Shown here: piece after piece, positions 10,892 through 20,700 of the stretch
How the letters are laid out: every line of letters starts with the position of its first letter
Position numbering within the stretch: position 1 is the first letter of the stretch
Origin: Martinezella rhizogenes
GTDB taxonomy: Bacteria; Pseudomonadota; Alphaproteobacteria; Rhizobiales; Rhizobiaceae
DNA: 64,000 bases
Assembly: GCF_000799715.1 (NCBI RefSeq)
Contig: NZ_JUHG01000003.1
Location: 1-64,000, forward strand
Direction of reading: 5' to 3'
The notes under the pieces: model-generated
Seen by the model: the letters and a program-made list of their open reading frames with translations, nothing else
What the model was told of the DNA's origin: nothing
The model's database searches: none
Position numbers and translations under genes: made by a program

Positions 10892-11305
10892 CTGACAACA
10901 GTACACGCCAAGGGAAGAACGCCAGTCGTTATCCCGAAGAGCCCGGAACGTGGCGTCGATGCCGCCGCCCGAGCCCTGCAAGCCGTCCTCGTTAGCCTCG
11001 AGGACTCCAAGGCCGAAAATATCGTCACCATCGACATTGCTGGCAAATCCGCGCTTGGAGACCACATGGTTGTTGTCTCCGGACGTTCGAGCCGCCATGT
11101 CCTGGCGATTGCCGACCACCTGACCACCGACATCAAGGACGAAGGCCTGGGCTCTCCCCGCGTCGAAGGCCTCGAAGGCGGTGACTGGGTGTTGATCGAC
11201 ACCGGTGACATCATCATCCATGTGTTCCGTCCCGAGATCCGCGAGTTCTACAACATCGAAAAGATGTGGGCCGCGCCTGACCTTGACGAGGGCACGTTGC
11301 ACTAA
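10892..11305 (+). CDS. rsfS: Ribosomal silencing factor RsfS
   Basis: RsfS binds L14 and blocks 30S-50S joining under poor nutrition. The core runs AARALQAVLVSLEDSKAENIVTID, then GRSSRHVLAIADHL, and ends with GDWVLIDTGDIIIHVF and the usual EFYNIEKMW. The start is unusual: the only good Shine-Dalgarno, AAGGAAGG (10877-10884), is 7 nt before a CTG at 10892, giving 137 aa. The frame also has GTG at 10859, which lacks a ribosome site. RsfS is followed by rlmH, as usual; the normal upstream partner nadD is 3.9 kb away. Confidence 0.92.
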   Translation: MTTVHAKGRTPVVIPKSPERGVDAAARALQAVLVSLEDSKAENIVTIDIAGKSALGDHMVVVSGRSSRHVLAIADHLTTDIKDEGLGSPRVEGLEGGDWVLIDTGDIIIHVFRPEIREFYNIEKMWAAPDLDEGTLH

Positions 11306-11421
11306 CCGGTTCCCGGAAGCATTTCCCGGTCCCGGCAGGCTATTTTGAAGCGCCGGACATGATTGTCCGGCAACAGTCTATATGCGTGCCGCCATAACGG
11401 CGGATATGCTTGGGAGTGGGA

Positions 11422-11904
11422 ATGCGAATAGGTCTTTTTGCCGTGGGACGGTTGAAAACCGGCCCTGAAAAGGATCTTGCGGCCCGTTATCTCGACCGTT
11501 TCGCCAAGGCCGGTCCGGCGATCGGCCTGGAATTGGCACGGATGACCGAGGTCGGCGAAAGTCGTGCCTCCAACGGCGAGACACGCAAGCGCGAAGAGGC
11601 GGTTCTGCTGCAAAAAGCGCATCCGGACGGCGGTATCCTCATTCTCCTCGACGAGCGGGGCAAGGCGCTCGACAGCGAAGCCTTCGCCGCTTTGCTCGGC
11701 ACCTTCCGCGATCAGGGCAAGCGCGACCTGACGATCGCCATCGGCGGCGCCGACGGCCTCGATCCCTCTCTTTACGACAAAGCCGACGCCACCATCTGCC
11801 TTGGCAAGATGACCTGGCCGCACCAGCTCGTGCGCATTCTCATCGCCGAACAGCTCTACCGCGCCGTCACCATTCTGTCGGGACACCCCTACCACCGGGT
11901 TTGA
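11422..11904 (+). CDS. rlmH: 23S rRNA (pseudouridine1915-N3)-methyltransferase
   Basis: SPOUT-class methyltransferase acting on helix 69 of 23S rRNA in assembled ribosomes. The 160-aa protein starts MRIGLFAVGRLKTGPE and contains ILLDERGKALDSEAFA, IGGADGL and the C-terminal HQLVRILIAEQLYRA-HPYH knot region. ATG 11422 follows GGGAGTGGG. It forms the standard rsfS-rlmH pair. Confidence 0.96.
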   Translation: MRIGLFAVGRLKTGPEKDLAARYLDRFAKAGPAIGLELARMTEVGESRASNGETRKREEAVLLQKAHPDGGILILLDERGKALDSEAFAALLGTFRDQGKRDLTIAIGGADGLDPSLYDKADATICLGKMTWPHQLVRILIAEQLYRAVTILSGHPYHRV

Positions 11905-12086
11905 CCGTCCGCCGCCGCAGATCCGGCTCCTCGAAAACAGTTTGGCTTTCCGCCGTTTTGCGTTAACGGAACGCTCACACAGGCGTGTTTTGATTCCCGC
12001 CGGAAAAATGATGATGCTTCCTAGGTAATCGCGGCAAATCAGCTTAATTTCACGCGATCTAAAGGGACCAAGCCCGAACCGACTGG

Positions 12087-13532
12087 ATGAGAAAAACCCC
12101 GCCCACGTTTTCCCGCCTGCTGCTGCCGTCCCTGGCGGTGTGCTTTGGCGTCGGTGCCTATGTGGCGGGGCCATTTCAGTTCCGGGACATGGCACTGGCA
12201 CAAGAAGACGGCGGCTCGCAGGCGACGATCGACCAGCCTGCCGCCGCTCCACCACCAGCGGAACAGGCGCCGGATCCGGCCGCCGAGCTTTCCCGCAAGC
12301 GCGACGAGACCCGCGCGGCACTGGAGGATCTGTCGAAGACGATCAACCTTTCCTCCGACAAGACGAAAGCCCTGACAGACAGCATCGCCGCGCTCGACAA
12401 GAGCACCACCAGCCTGCGCCAGGCACTGATCGACAGCGCCACCCGTCGCAGGGATCTGGACCGCAAGATTCAGCGGAGCGAAAAGACGCTGACCGATCTC
12501 GCGGTCAAGGAAGACAAGATCCGCAAGTCGCTGCATGACCGCCGCGCGCTGCTGGCCGAGGTTCTGGGAGCACTGGAGCGCATGGGCCGCAACCCGCCGC
12601 CGGCGCTGCTGGTCACGCCCGACGATGCGCTTGCCTCGGTGCGCAGCGCCATCCTGCTCGGCGCCGTCGTTCCCGGCATGCGCAAGGAGACGGACAAGCT
12701 CATCGCCGACCTGACCGATCTTAGCAAGCTGCACGCCGCCACCGTCACCGAGAAGACCGACCTCACCACCACCATGACCAACAGTCTGGAGGAGGAGCGG
12801 CGCATGGACCTGCTGCTCAGCGAGAACGACAAGCTGAGCCACGAGAACGCCACAAAACTCGATACAGAGCGCAAGCGCTCGGAGGAACTGGCGGGCCAGG
12901 CGACCAGCCTCGAAGGCCTCGTCGCCTCGCTGGAAAGCCAGATCGGCTCGGTGCGCGACGCCGCCGCCGCGGCGCGGGCGGAACAGGCCCGCCGGGAACA
13001 ATTGACCGATCAGCAGCGCGAGCAGGCCAAGGCCCTGGCCGAAAGCGGAGTGCCCGATAAAAACCGCATTGCGCCCGCATATCCGTTCTCCGATCTTAAA
13101 CGGAAATTGGAGCTGCCTGTGGCGGGCGATATTCTCCGCCAGTTCGGCGACGACGACGGTACGGGACATACGGCGATGGGCGTCACGCTCGCAACCGGCC
13201 CCGATGCACTCGTCACCGCTCCTGCCGATGGGACAGTCGTTTACGCCGGCGCGTTTCGCAGCTACGGCCAGATGGTCATTCTAGACACGGGCGACGGCTA
13301 CCATATGGTGCTGTCGGGTATGGACGCGATCAAGACGCGTCTGGGCAAATTTGTTTTCGCCGGCGAGCCGCTCGCGGTGATGGGCCAAAAAAGAGTCGCG
13401 AGTGCGACTGCATTGGCGCTGGAAACAGATCGGCCAACGCTTTACATTGAATTTCGAAAAGATGGGAAGCCGGTCGATTCTCGACCCTGGTGGACCTCAA
13501 AGGATACTGGAAAGGCACGCAATGATACGTAG
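12087..13532 (+). CDS. EnvC-like murein hydrolase activator (degenerate M23/LytM)
   Basis: A 481-aa exported protein. It has an N-terminal signal or anchor segment (residues about 10-30), a long coiled coil (about 65-330, rich in E, K, L, A) and a C-terminal LytM-like domain (about 350-470; APADGTVVYAGAFRSYGQMV). The Zn ligands of active M23 peptidases appear lost: the first motif reads GHTAMGVTL and the HxH position reads LYIEFRKDG. This fits EnvC, which activates amidases at the septum rather than cutting peptidoglycan itself. Its last 11 nt overlap ctpA. Confidence 0.9.
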   Translation: MRKTPPTFSRLLLPSLAVCFGVGAYVAGPFQFRDMALAQEDGGSQATIDQPAAAPPPAEQAPDPAAELSRKRDETRAALEDLSKTINLSSDKTKALTDSIAALDKSTTSLRQALIDSATRRRDLDRKIQRSEKTLTDLAVKEDKIRKSLHDRRALLAEVLGALERMGRNPPPALLVTPDDALASVRSAILLGAVVPGMRKETDKLIADLTDLSKLHAATVTEKTDLTTTMTNSLEEERRMDLLLSENDKLSHENATKLDTERKRSEELAGQATSLEGLVASLESQIGSVRDAAAAARAEQARREQLTDQQREQAKALAESGVPDKNRIAPAYPFSDLKRKLELPVAGDILRQFGDDDGTGHTAMGVTLATGPDALVTAPADGTVVYAGAFRSYGQMVILDTGDGYHMVLSGMDAIKTRLGKFVFAGEPLAVMGQKRVASATALALETDRPTLYIEFRKDGKPVDSRPWWTSKDTGKARNDT

Positions 13533-14847
13533 GGCTTCTCTTGTTCTCGTTGGCGCATTGATGGGTGCGACCGCGATGAGCGTTATCTACACGGCGGTAG
13601 TGCCGGCGGAAGCCGCTGGTTCTTCCACGTACAAGGAATTGTCGATTTTCGGCGATGTCTTTGAACGTGTGCGCGCGCAGTATGTGACGCCGCCCCAGGA
13701 AGACAAGCTGATCGAAGCCGCCATCAACGGCATGCTGACCTCGCTGGACCCGCATTCGAGCTACATGAATGCCAAGGATGCCGACGACATGCGCACCCAG
13801 ACCAAGGGTGAATTCGGCGGTCTCGGCATCGAAGTGACGATGGACAACGATCTGGTCAAGGTCATCACCCCCATCGACGACACGCCCGCCGCCAAGGCCG
13901 GTGTTCTCGCCGGCGACTATATCACCGCCATCGATGGCCAGTCCGTGCGTGGCCTGAAGCTGGAAGACGCCGTCGAAAAGATGCGCGGCGCGGTCAAGAC
14001 ACCAATCAAGCTGACGCTGATGCGCAAGGGCGCCGACAAGCCGATCGAACTCACCATCATCCGTGACGTGATCGCCGTTGCCGCCGTGAAGTCGCGCGAA
14101 GAGGGCGATGTCGGCTATCTCCGCATCATCTCCTTCACCGAAAAGACCACGCCGGATCTCGAGGCCGCGATTGCCAAGATCAAGAAGGATATCCCGGCCG
14201 ACAAGCTGAAGGGCTATGTCCTCGACCTGCGCCTCAACCCGGGCGGTCTGCTCGACCAGGCGATCAATGTTGCCGACGATGTTCTGGAGCGCGGCGAAGT
14301 CGTGTCCACCCGCGGCCGCAATCCGGACGAAACCCGCCGCTTCAATGCCGGTCCGGGCGACATCACCGACGGCAAGCCGATCATCGTGCTGATCAACGGC
14401 GGCTCGGCTTCTGCTTCTGAAATCGTCGCCGGCGCCCTGCAGGATCTGCGCCGCGCCACCGTCGTTGGCACCCAGTCCTTCGGCAAGGGCTCCGTGCAGA
14501 CGATTATCCCGCTTGGCGATGGCAACGGCGCGCTGCGCCTGACGACGGCGCTTTACTACACGCCGTCGGGCCGTTCGATCCAGGGTACCGGCATCACGCC
14601 GGACATCAAGGTCGACCAACCGCTGCCGGACGAGCTGAAGGGCAAGCTGGTGACCGAAGGCGAATCCAGCCTGCCGGGCCACATCAAGGGCCAGAGCGAG
14701 ACCGACCAGGGCTCCGGCTCGGCCGCCTATGTGCCGCCGGATCCGAAGGACGATCTCCAGCTCAACTACGCGCTTGACCTTCTGCGCGGCGCCAAGACCG
14801 ATCCGGCCTTCCCGCCGAATCCGGAAAAGGCGGTTTCCTCCAAATAA
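13522..14847 (+). CDS. ctpA: C-terminal processing peptidase CtpA (S41)
   Basis: Periplasmic serine protease, 441 aa. After a signal or anchor segment (MIRRASLVLVGALMGAT) it has an N-terminal S41 region, a PDZ domain (about residues 90-175, GLGIEVTMDNDLVKV) and a catalytic domain with Ser in NGGSASASEIV and Lys in SFGKGSVQT. It overlaps the end of the EnvC-like gene by 11 nt; such tail-specific proteases often trim envelope or cell-wall enzymes. The ATG 13522 is chosen because it gives a signal peptide; the frame continues upstream inside the previous gene. A terminator follows. Confidence 0.95.
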   Translation: MIRRASLVLVGALMGATAMSVIYTAVVPAEAAGSSTYKELSIFGDVFERVRAQYVTPPQEDKLIEAAINGMLTSLDPHSSYMNAKDADDMRTQTKGEFGGLGIEVTMDNDLVKVITPIDDTPAAKAGVLAGDYITAIDGQSVRGLKLEDAVEKMRGAVKTPIKLTLMRKGADKPIELTIIRDVIAVAAVKSREEGDVGYLRIISFTEKTTPDLEAAIAKIKKDIPADKLKGYVLDLRLNPGGLLDQAINVADDVLERGEVVSTRGRNPDETRRFNAGPGDITDGKPIIVLINGGSASASEIVAGALQDLRRATVVGTQSFGKGSVQTIIPLGDGNGALRLTTALYYTPSGRSIQGTGITPDIKVDQPLPDELKGKLVTEGESSLPGHIKGQSETDQGSGSAAYVPPDPKDDLQLNYALDLLRGAKTDPAFPPNPEKAVSSK

Positions 14848-14853
14848 GGAAAC

Positions 14854-14886
14854 AGCGCCGGGCTGGAAACAGACCCGGCGCTTTTC
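14854..14886 (+). terminator. Rho-independent terminator after ctpA
   Basis: AGCGCCGGG (14854-14862) pairs with CCCGGCGCT (14874-14882) over an 11-nt loop, followed by TTTTC. Confidence 0.85.
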
Positions 14887-15024
14887 ATATCCGGAGCGAG
14901 GTGACTGATCTCATCTCGCTCTCGCCGCCTGAATGAGCGCGATCTCATTCGAAATCTATTCGGATCATGCTTTCGTGTTTTGAGTCTGGGGCAGACAGTT
15001 TCCCGCTTGGGGTGGATACGGACT

Positions 15025-16227
15025 TTGGGAACGGATTTGCATGCACCGCTCGGCCAGAACCGCGGACAGGACCGCAAGCGGCGGCGGCCGCCCTTCGGGC
15101 GCCTCCTTGCCAGCTTCTGTCTGATCGCGATCGCCAGCTTTTCCCTCTATTCGGCGCTGCTGCGCGACACTCTCCAGAAAACGCCGCCGCCGGTCGAGAC
15201 AGCCGAGAAGACGGCGCCCGCGCCGCCAGCCGACGGCAAGCCCACCGCAACCGATCAGCCGAGCCTGACCGAAGTCGATCCGCAATCCGGCGCCAATACC
15301 TCGCGCATCGTCACCAGTGATGGCTCGGTCGTGACCATGTTCAGCCCAACCGCGCGCGACGGCAGCGGTCCGGTACTGATCAATGCCAACCAGATCGGCC
15401 AAGATCCGCGCATGGCGGCAACGCCGAACGAAAGCCTGCTGGAGGATTCGCCCTTCGGCAAGCTGCCGATCACGGCACCGAGTGGGCTGAGACCAATGGA
15501 CCAATATGCGCGGCCCTGGTCTGGCGCCCGTGGTACGCGGGTCGCCATCGTCGTCAGCGGCCTCGGTCTCAGCCAGACGGGCACGCAGCGCGCCATCGAG
15601 AAGCTGCCGGAAGAGATCACGCTTGCCTTTGCCGCCAGCGGCAACAGCCTGCAGCGCTGGATGCAGGAGGCTCGGCGCGGCGGCCACGAGATCCTGATCC
15701 AGGTGCCCTTCGAGCCTTTCGATTATCCCGGCAACAACCCCGGGCCTGAGACGCTTCTGACCTCGCAGCCCGCCGCCAGGAACATCGAGAACCTGCACAA
15801 GGCGATGGGCAAAATCACCAACTATACCGGCGTGATGAACTATCTCGGCGGGCGTTTTCTGTCGAACACCGACGCTATCCAGCCCGTCATGCGCGATATA
15901 GGCAAGCGCGGCCTGCTGTTCCTCGACGACGGATCGTCCGCGCAGTCCAAGTCCGGCACTGTCGCCAAGGCACTGGAAACGCCGCATGCTTTCGCCGACA
16001 TGCAGCTTGATGGCGAATTGCAGCAAGATGCGATCATGAAGAAGCTCGACGAGCTGGAGCGCGTCGCACGCCGCAATGGCACGGCGATCGGCGTGGCCTC
16101 CGCCTTCGACGAAAGCATCGACGCCATCAGCAAATGGAGCCAGGAGGCATCCATGCGTGGCATCGAGATCGTCGCCATCTCGGCGCTGGCTGACGACCCT
16201 AAAGCAACTCCAGGAAAAGTGCGTTAG
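15025..16227 (+). CDS. Divergent polysaccharide deacetylase (YibQ/DUF610-like)
   Basis: A 400-aa predicted periplasmic protein with one N-terminal membrane segment (LLASFCLIAIASFSLYSALL, about residues 27-46), a proline-rich linker, and a divergent polysaccharide deacetylase domain from about 170 (VAIVVSGLGLSQTGT, MNYLGGRFL, FLDDGSSA). Catalytic activity is unproved for this family. Start TTG 15025 follows TTGGGGTGGA; TTG 14980 is an alternative. Its order after envC-ctpA is widely conserved and suggests a role in envelope or septum biology. The last seven codons and the stop lie in an interspersed repeat (16204-16249). Confidence 0.88.
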   Translation: MGTDLHAPLGQNRGQDRKRRRPPFGRLLASFCLIAIASFSLYSALLRDTLQKTPPPVETAEKTAPAPPADGKPTATDQPSLTEVDPQSGANTSRIVTSDGSVVTMFSPTARDGSGPVLINANQIGQDPRMAATPNESLLEDSPFGKLPITAPSGLRPMDQYARPWSGARGTRVAIVVSGLGLSQTGTQRAIEKLPEEITLAFAASGNSLQRWMQEARRGGHEILIQVPFEPFDYPGNNPGPETLLTSQPAARNIENLHKAMGKITNYTGVMNYLGGRFLSNTDAIQPVMRDIGKRGLLFLDDGSSAQSKSGTVAKALETPHAFADMQLDGELQQDAIMKKLDELERVARRNGTAIGVASAFDESIDAISKWSQEASMRGIEIVAISALADDPKATPGKVR

Positions 16228-16249
16228 CGGTTTTCCGTCCGGAATTGCG
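16204..16249 (+). repeat. Interspersed hairpin repeat, copy 1 (RIME-like)
   Basis: A 46-nt element of form GCAACTCC-AGGAAAA-...-GGTTTTCC-GTCC-GGAATTGCG, almost identical to the copy at 44432-44476. Its ends pair (AACTCC imperfectly with GGAATT) and GGAAAA pairs with TTTTCC, giving an imperfect hairpin. Short palindromic mosaic elements of this kind are common in Rhizobiaceae genomes. It overlaps the end of the yibQ-like gene. Confidence 0.8.
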
Positions 16250-16281
16250 CAGTAGATATCCCTGACCGCTGGAGAACGAAG

Positions 16282-16821
16282 ATGAGCAAGCCTCACTCAC
16301 CCGTCAAAGCCGAAGACCTGCCCTATCGTCCCTGCGTCGGCATTATGGTGCTGAATCGCGAGGGGCTGGTCTGGGCCGGCAAGCGCATTCCGATCGGCAA
16401 CTCCGAATATGACGGCTCGCCGCAGCTCTGGCAGATGCCGCAGGGCGGCATCGATAAAGGCGAGGATCCGCTGGAGGCCGCCTATCGCGAGCTCTATGAG
16501 GAGACCGGCATGAAGACGGTGACGCTGCTCGCCGAGGCAAAAGACTGGATCAACTACGATCTGCCGCCGCAACTGATCGGCATCGGCCTCAGGGGGAAAT
16601 TTCGCGGCCAGACCCAGCGCTGGTTCGCTTTCCGCTTCGATGGCGACGAGAGCGAAATCGCCATCAACCCGCCGCCGGGTGGCCACGAGCCGGAATTCGA
16701 CGCCTGGGAATGGAAGCCGATGGTGGAACTGCCCGGCCTGATCGTCGCCTTCAAGCGCCCGGTCTATGACCAAGTAGTGGCTGAATTTCAGCACCTGGCG
16801 GGTCTGAAGGCCGAAGACTGA
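16282..16821 (+). CDS. rppH: RNA pyrophosphohydrolase (Nudix)
   Basis: Removes pyrophosphate from mRNA 5' ends, starting RNA decay (also annotated as dinucleoside polyphosphate hydrolase IalA/NudH). The 179-aa protein carries a complete Nudix box, [20 protein letters not shown] followed by TGM (about residues 54-76), [10 protein letters not shown] before it, and [10 protein letters not shown] later. ATG 16282 follows GGAGAACGAAG. It ends just before a long bidirectional terminator shared with bfr. Confidence 0.95.
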   Translation: MSKPHSPVKAEDLPYRPCVGIMVLNREGLVWAGKRIPIGNSEYDGSPQLWQMPQGGIDKGEDPLEAAYRELYEETGMKTVTLLAEAKDWINYDLPPQLIGIGLRGKFRGQTQRWFAFRFDGDESEIAINPPPGGHEPEFDAWEWKPMVELPGLIVAFKRPVYDQVVAEFQHLAGLKAED

Positions 16822-16827
16822 CGCAAG

Positions 16828-16865
16828 TTCAGATCCGGCCGCCTCGAAAAGCGGCCGGATCTGAA
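16828..16865. terminator. Bidirectional terminator between rppH and bfr
   Basis: A perfect 15-bp stem, TTCAGATCCGGCCGC (16828-16842) with GCGGCCGGATCTGAA (16851-16865), over loop CTCGAAAA. It sits between two converging genes. T tracts are weak on both sides. Confidence 0.8.
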
Positions 16866-16870
16866 TGCGA

Positions 16871-17356
16871 TTATTCGGCGGTGTCAGCCGAATCGGCGTT
16901 GAGCTGGCCGTATTTGGCTTCGCCGATCTTGCCGAGCAGTTCGAGCTGGGTTTCCAGGAAGTCGATGTGACCTTCCTCGTCGATCAGCAGCTGTTCGAAC
17001 AGCTTCATCGACACATAGTCGCCGGCGTCATGACAGATGTCGCGCGACTTCTTGTAGGCGGTGCGGGCGTCGTATTCGCCGGCGAGATCCGCTTCCAGCA
17101 CTTCCTTGACATTCTGGCCGATGCGCAGCGGTGCCAGCGTCTGCAGGTTCGGATGGCCTTCAAGGAAGATGATACGGGCGACGAGACGGTCGGCGTGCTG
17201 CATCTCCTCGATGGATTCCGCACGCTCCTTCTTGGCAAGCTTGGTGTAGCCCCAATCTTCGAGAAGCCTGTAATGAACCCAATATTGGTTGACTGCGCCG
17301 AGCTCGAGGAACAGAGCCTCGTTAAGCCGCTCGATGACTTTTTTGTCGCCTTTCAA
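16871..17356 (-). CDS. bfr: Bacterioferritin
   Basis: Haem-containing 24-mer iron store, 161 aa. Counting from the TTG at 17356, the ferroxidase ligands fall exactly on E. coli numbering: Glu18, Glu51, His54, Glu94, Glu127, His130, with haem ligand Met52. This and AGGAGAG just upstream favour the TTG start; an in-frame ATG at 17380 would add 8 residues. It overlaps the end of the bfd gene by 35 nt, so iron store and its release ferredoxin are translated together, bfd first. Confidence 0.95.
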   Translation of the reverse strand: MKGDKKVIERLNEALFLELGAVNQYWVHYRLLEDWGYTKLAKKERAESIEEMQHADRLVARIIFLEGHPNLQTLAPLRIGQNVKEVLEADLAGEYDARTAYKKSRDICHDAGDYVSMKLFEQLLIDEEGHIDFLETQLELLGKIGEAKYGQLNADSADTAE

Positions 17357-17633
17357 TGTCCGCTCTCCTGTTTTCTTCATGGAATTTTTTCAGGCGGGAC
17401 ATGAAATCAAATATTTCGGCTTCCGTCGAGTGGCGACGGGCATGATAGTCTTCGGTTGTCTGTATAATGATATCAACGACATTCGGGAAACAGCCGCAGC
17501 AACGGCCGCGCTTCGACATGGCGTGATACACCTTGGCGGGGACGATGAGCTGCCAACAGTCCTCATCCAGGAACTCGTTGATGACGTCCCGGATTTCCTT
17601 GTCGGTGATGTAATTACAGCTACAAACCAGCAT
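17322..17633 (-). CDS. bfd: Bacterioferritin-associated ferredoxin
   Basis: A 103-aa [2Fe-2S] protein that reduces bacterioferritin iron for release. The cluster ligands are visible as MLVCSC (Cys4, Cys6) and GRCCGC (Cys45 and Cys48 as CxxC). The length exceeds the E. coli protein (64 aa) through a hydrophilic C-terminal extension, part of which overlaps bfr. A candidate promoter lies at 17703-17675. Iron-responsive control is likely by analogy, but I did not find a clear Irr or Fur box. Confidence 0.9.
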   Translation of the reverse strand: MLVCSCNYITDKEIRDVINEFLDEDCWQLIVPAKVYHAMSKRGRCCGCFPNVVDIIIQTTEDYHARRHSTEAEIFDFMSRLKKFHEENRRADIERRQKSHRAA

Positions 17634-17674
17634 TCTTCGCTCAGTCCGTCAAACATGACATTTGCTATCCTGTT

Positions 17675-17703
17675 TATCTGCGAAAGAAGACGGTTCTTGT
17701 CAA
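17675..17703 (-). promoter_or_regulatory. Candidate bfd-bfr promoter
   Basis: On the minus strand a perfect -35 TTGACA (17703-17698) is followed after 17-18 nt by CAGATA/AGATAA (17680-17674), a weak -10. It lies about 40 nt upstream of the bfd start. Confidence 0.5.
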
Positions 17704-17785
17704 GTAAAGAATCGATTCATTTTTCATTGGGCAAAGCCGAGGATATCGCCCGGCGAGAGGGCGGCATCCCGTTTTTCTCCGGGTT

Positions 17786-20700
17786 TCAATGAAAATTACG
17801 GCCTCGCGGCATGACTCGGGCCGTCCCGGCGACATCACCGCGGCCATCCGTCGCGGTATCAGCCTGCCCCTGATCCGGGCTTGCACGCCGCTTGCCTTGC
17901 CGATGGTCCATGGTCGGGCGCAGAGCCTCGTCCGACCGGTCGCTGACGCCGAAACGCCGGGCTTCGCGTTGCAGGATGCCAAGCGCCGGGGTCATGTCCT
18001 CGATGTAATCGACCACCACATGGATGACGCCGCTCTCGCTCTGCAGGCGGCCACGGATCTTGACCAGCCGGGCGCCCATGACGATGGCACGGTATTTTTC
18101 GAACATTTTCGGCCAGACGATTGCATTGGCAACACCGGTCTCGTCCTCCAGCGTCATGAAGATCACCCCATTCGCCGAGCCTGGCCGCTGGCGCACCAGC
18201 ACCAATCCCGCCACAGTCACCATCCGTCCATTGGCTATGGTGGGCAGATCCCGGTTCTCTACGATGCCCATGCGGGCGAAATCCCCACGCAGGAAGGAAA
18301 CCGGATGCGCCTTCAGGGAGAGCGAGAGATAACGATAATCCTCAATCACATGCTCGCCGGGTAGCATATCCGGCAGGGACACGCTGGGCTCGACCTGCAG
18401 GTCGGCGCGATCTACCAGATCGAAGAGGGGAAGCTTTTCGGCGGCACTTTGCGCATCCAGCGCCCTGACGGCCCACAGCGCCTCGCGGCGCTCAAGCCCG
18501 ATCGAGCGAAAGGCATCGGCATCGGCCAGCCGCTCGATGACGGACTTGGCAAGACCGGAGCGCAGCCAGAGATCGCGCACGGAGACATAGCCAAGGCCGC
18601 GACGGGCAACGAGTTCACCCATATCAGTTTCCGACAGCCCCTTGACCTGCCGGAAGCCGAGACGGACGGCCCGGTTCGTCCGGATCACTTCCCGCATCGA
18701 CGCATGGCGCGGCTCGATCGTATTCCTGTCGAAGCGCGCCTCTTCCAGAAGCGAATCCCATTGCGAGCTGTTGACATCCACCGGCCGCACCTCGACGCCA
18801 TGTTCGCGCGCATCACGCACGAGCTGCGCCGGCGCATAAAAACCCATCGGCTGGGCATTGAGGATCGCCGCGCAAAAGACATCGGGGTAGTAAGTCTTGA
18901 GCCAGGAGGAGGCATAGACAAGCAAGCCGAAGGACGCCGCGTGGCTTTCGGGAAAACCATATTCGCCGAAGCCCTTGATCTGCTCGAAGCAGTTCTTGGC
19001 GAATTCGCGCTCGTATCCCTTCGCGACCATGCCTTCGATCATCTTCTTCTCGAAGGTGTGGATAGTTCCGGTTCGCTTGAACGTCGCCATCGCCCGGCGC
19101 AACTTGTCAGCCTCCGCAGGGGTAAAGCCTGCGGCCGTAATGGCGATCTGCATAGCCTGTTCCTGAAACAGCGGGACACCCAGCGTTCGCTTCAGAACCT
19201 CCTTCAGCTCAGGACTCGGATAGTCGAGATCCTTTCCCGCCCGATCGGCCTCCCGCCGCTTGAGATAGGGATGCACCATATTGCCCTGGATCGGGCCGGG
19301 CCGGACGATCGCCACCTCGATGACGAGATCGTAGAATTTGCGAGGCCGAAGACGCGGCAGCATGCTCATCTGCGCCCGGCTTTCGATCTGGAAGACGCCG
19401 ATCGTATCGGCGCGGCAGATCATGTCATAGACCGGTATGCGGTCGGGATACTCGCCACTTCCAAGATCGGCGAGCGCCTTCTTCACATCATAGTGTAGCA
19501 GAAGCAGGTCGAAAGCCTTGGCAAGGCAGGTCAGCATGCCCAGTGCCAGAACGTCGATCTTCAGGATATTGAGACTGTCGAGATCGTCCTTGTTCCACTC
19601 GATCATATAGCGATCTTTCATCGCCGTATGCATGATCGGCACCACCTCATCCAGCCGATCCCGGGTGATGACGAAACCGCCGACATGCTGGGTCAGATGG
19701 CGCGGGAACCCCATCAATGTCGAGGCATGGGAGAGCACGCGTTTCGTCGTCTTGTCCTTGAGATCGAGGCCGGCAAGCCGTGCCTCGCGCTCGGACAGTT
19801 CCTCCGTCGACCAGCCCCAGACGCCGCTCGCCAGGGCCGATTGCACATCCTCCGACAGGCCGAAGGCCTTCGCCACCTCGCGGCCGGCCGAGCGCGCCCG
19901 ATAGCTGGTAACCGCCGCCGTCAGGCCGGCATGCTCCTTGGAATAATGCTCATAGATGAACTGGATGACCTCTTCGCGCTTCTCATGCTCGAAATCGACG
20001 TCGATATCCGGCGGCTCCTCGCGCTCCGTGGAAATGAAGCGCTCGAACAAGAGCGTCGTGATCTCCGGATTGACCTCGGTAATCCCAAGGCAATAGCAGA
20101 CCGTGGAATTGGCGGCGGAACCGCGACCCTGGCACAGAATATTCCGACTGCGGGCATAGTCCATGATGCGATGCACCGTCAGGAAATAAGGCTCGTATTG
20201 CCGTTCTCGGATGAGCTCGAGTTCATAATCGATCTGCCTGGCGACCTTTTCGGGAATCTTATCGGGATAGCGCCGTTTCGCGCCTTCCCGTGCCAGCCGA
20301 TCCAGCGTTTCCGATACGGTCTCGCCCGGAACGCTTTCATCAGGATAATTGTGCTTCAGCTCATCCAGCGAGAAAGACAGCCGGCTGAAAAACTTCTGCG
20401 TATTGGCGATAGCCTTCGGATAGTCCCTGAAAAGACGCGCCATCTCGCCCCCGCCCTTCAGATAGCGTTCGGCATTGGCGGCAAGCTTGAAGCCGGCCTC
20501 GGCGATCGGCACATGCTCGCGGATCGAAACGACGATATCGGCAAGCGGTTTGCGTTCGGTTGCGTGATAAAGCGGCTCATTGCTGGCGATCAGCCGCACG
20601 CCGTTTCGAAGCGCTAGAATGGAAAGACTCGCAAAGACCAGTCGATCCCGCCCGTCATAGGCGGGCGACAAGACCATATGGAGCTTCCTGCCGAAGCGCA

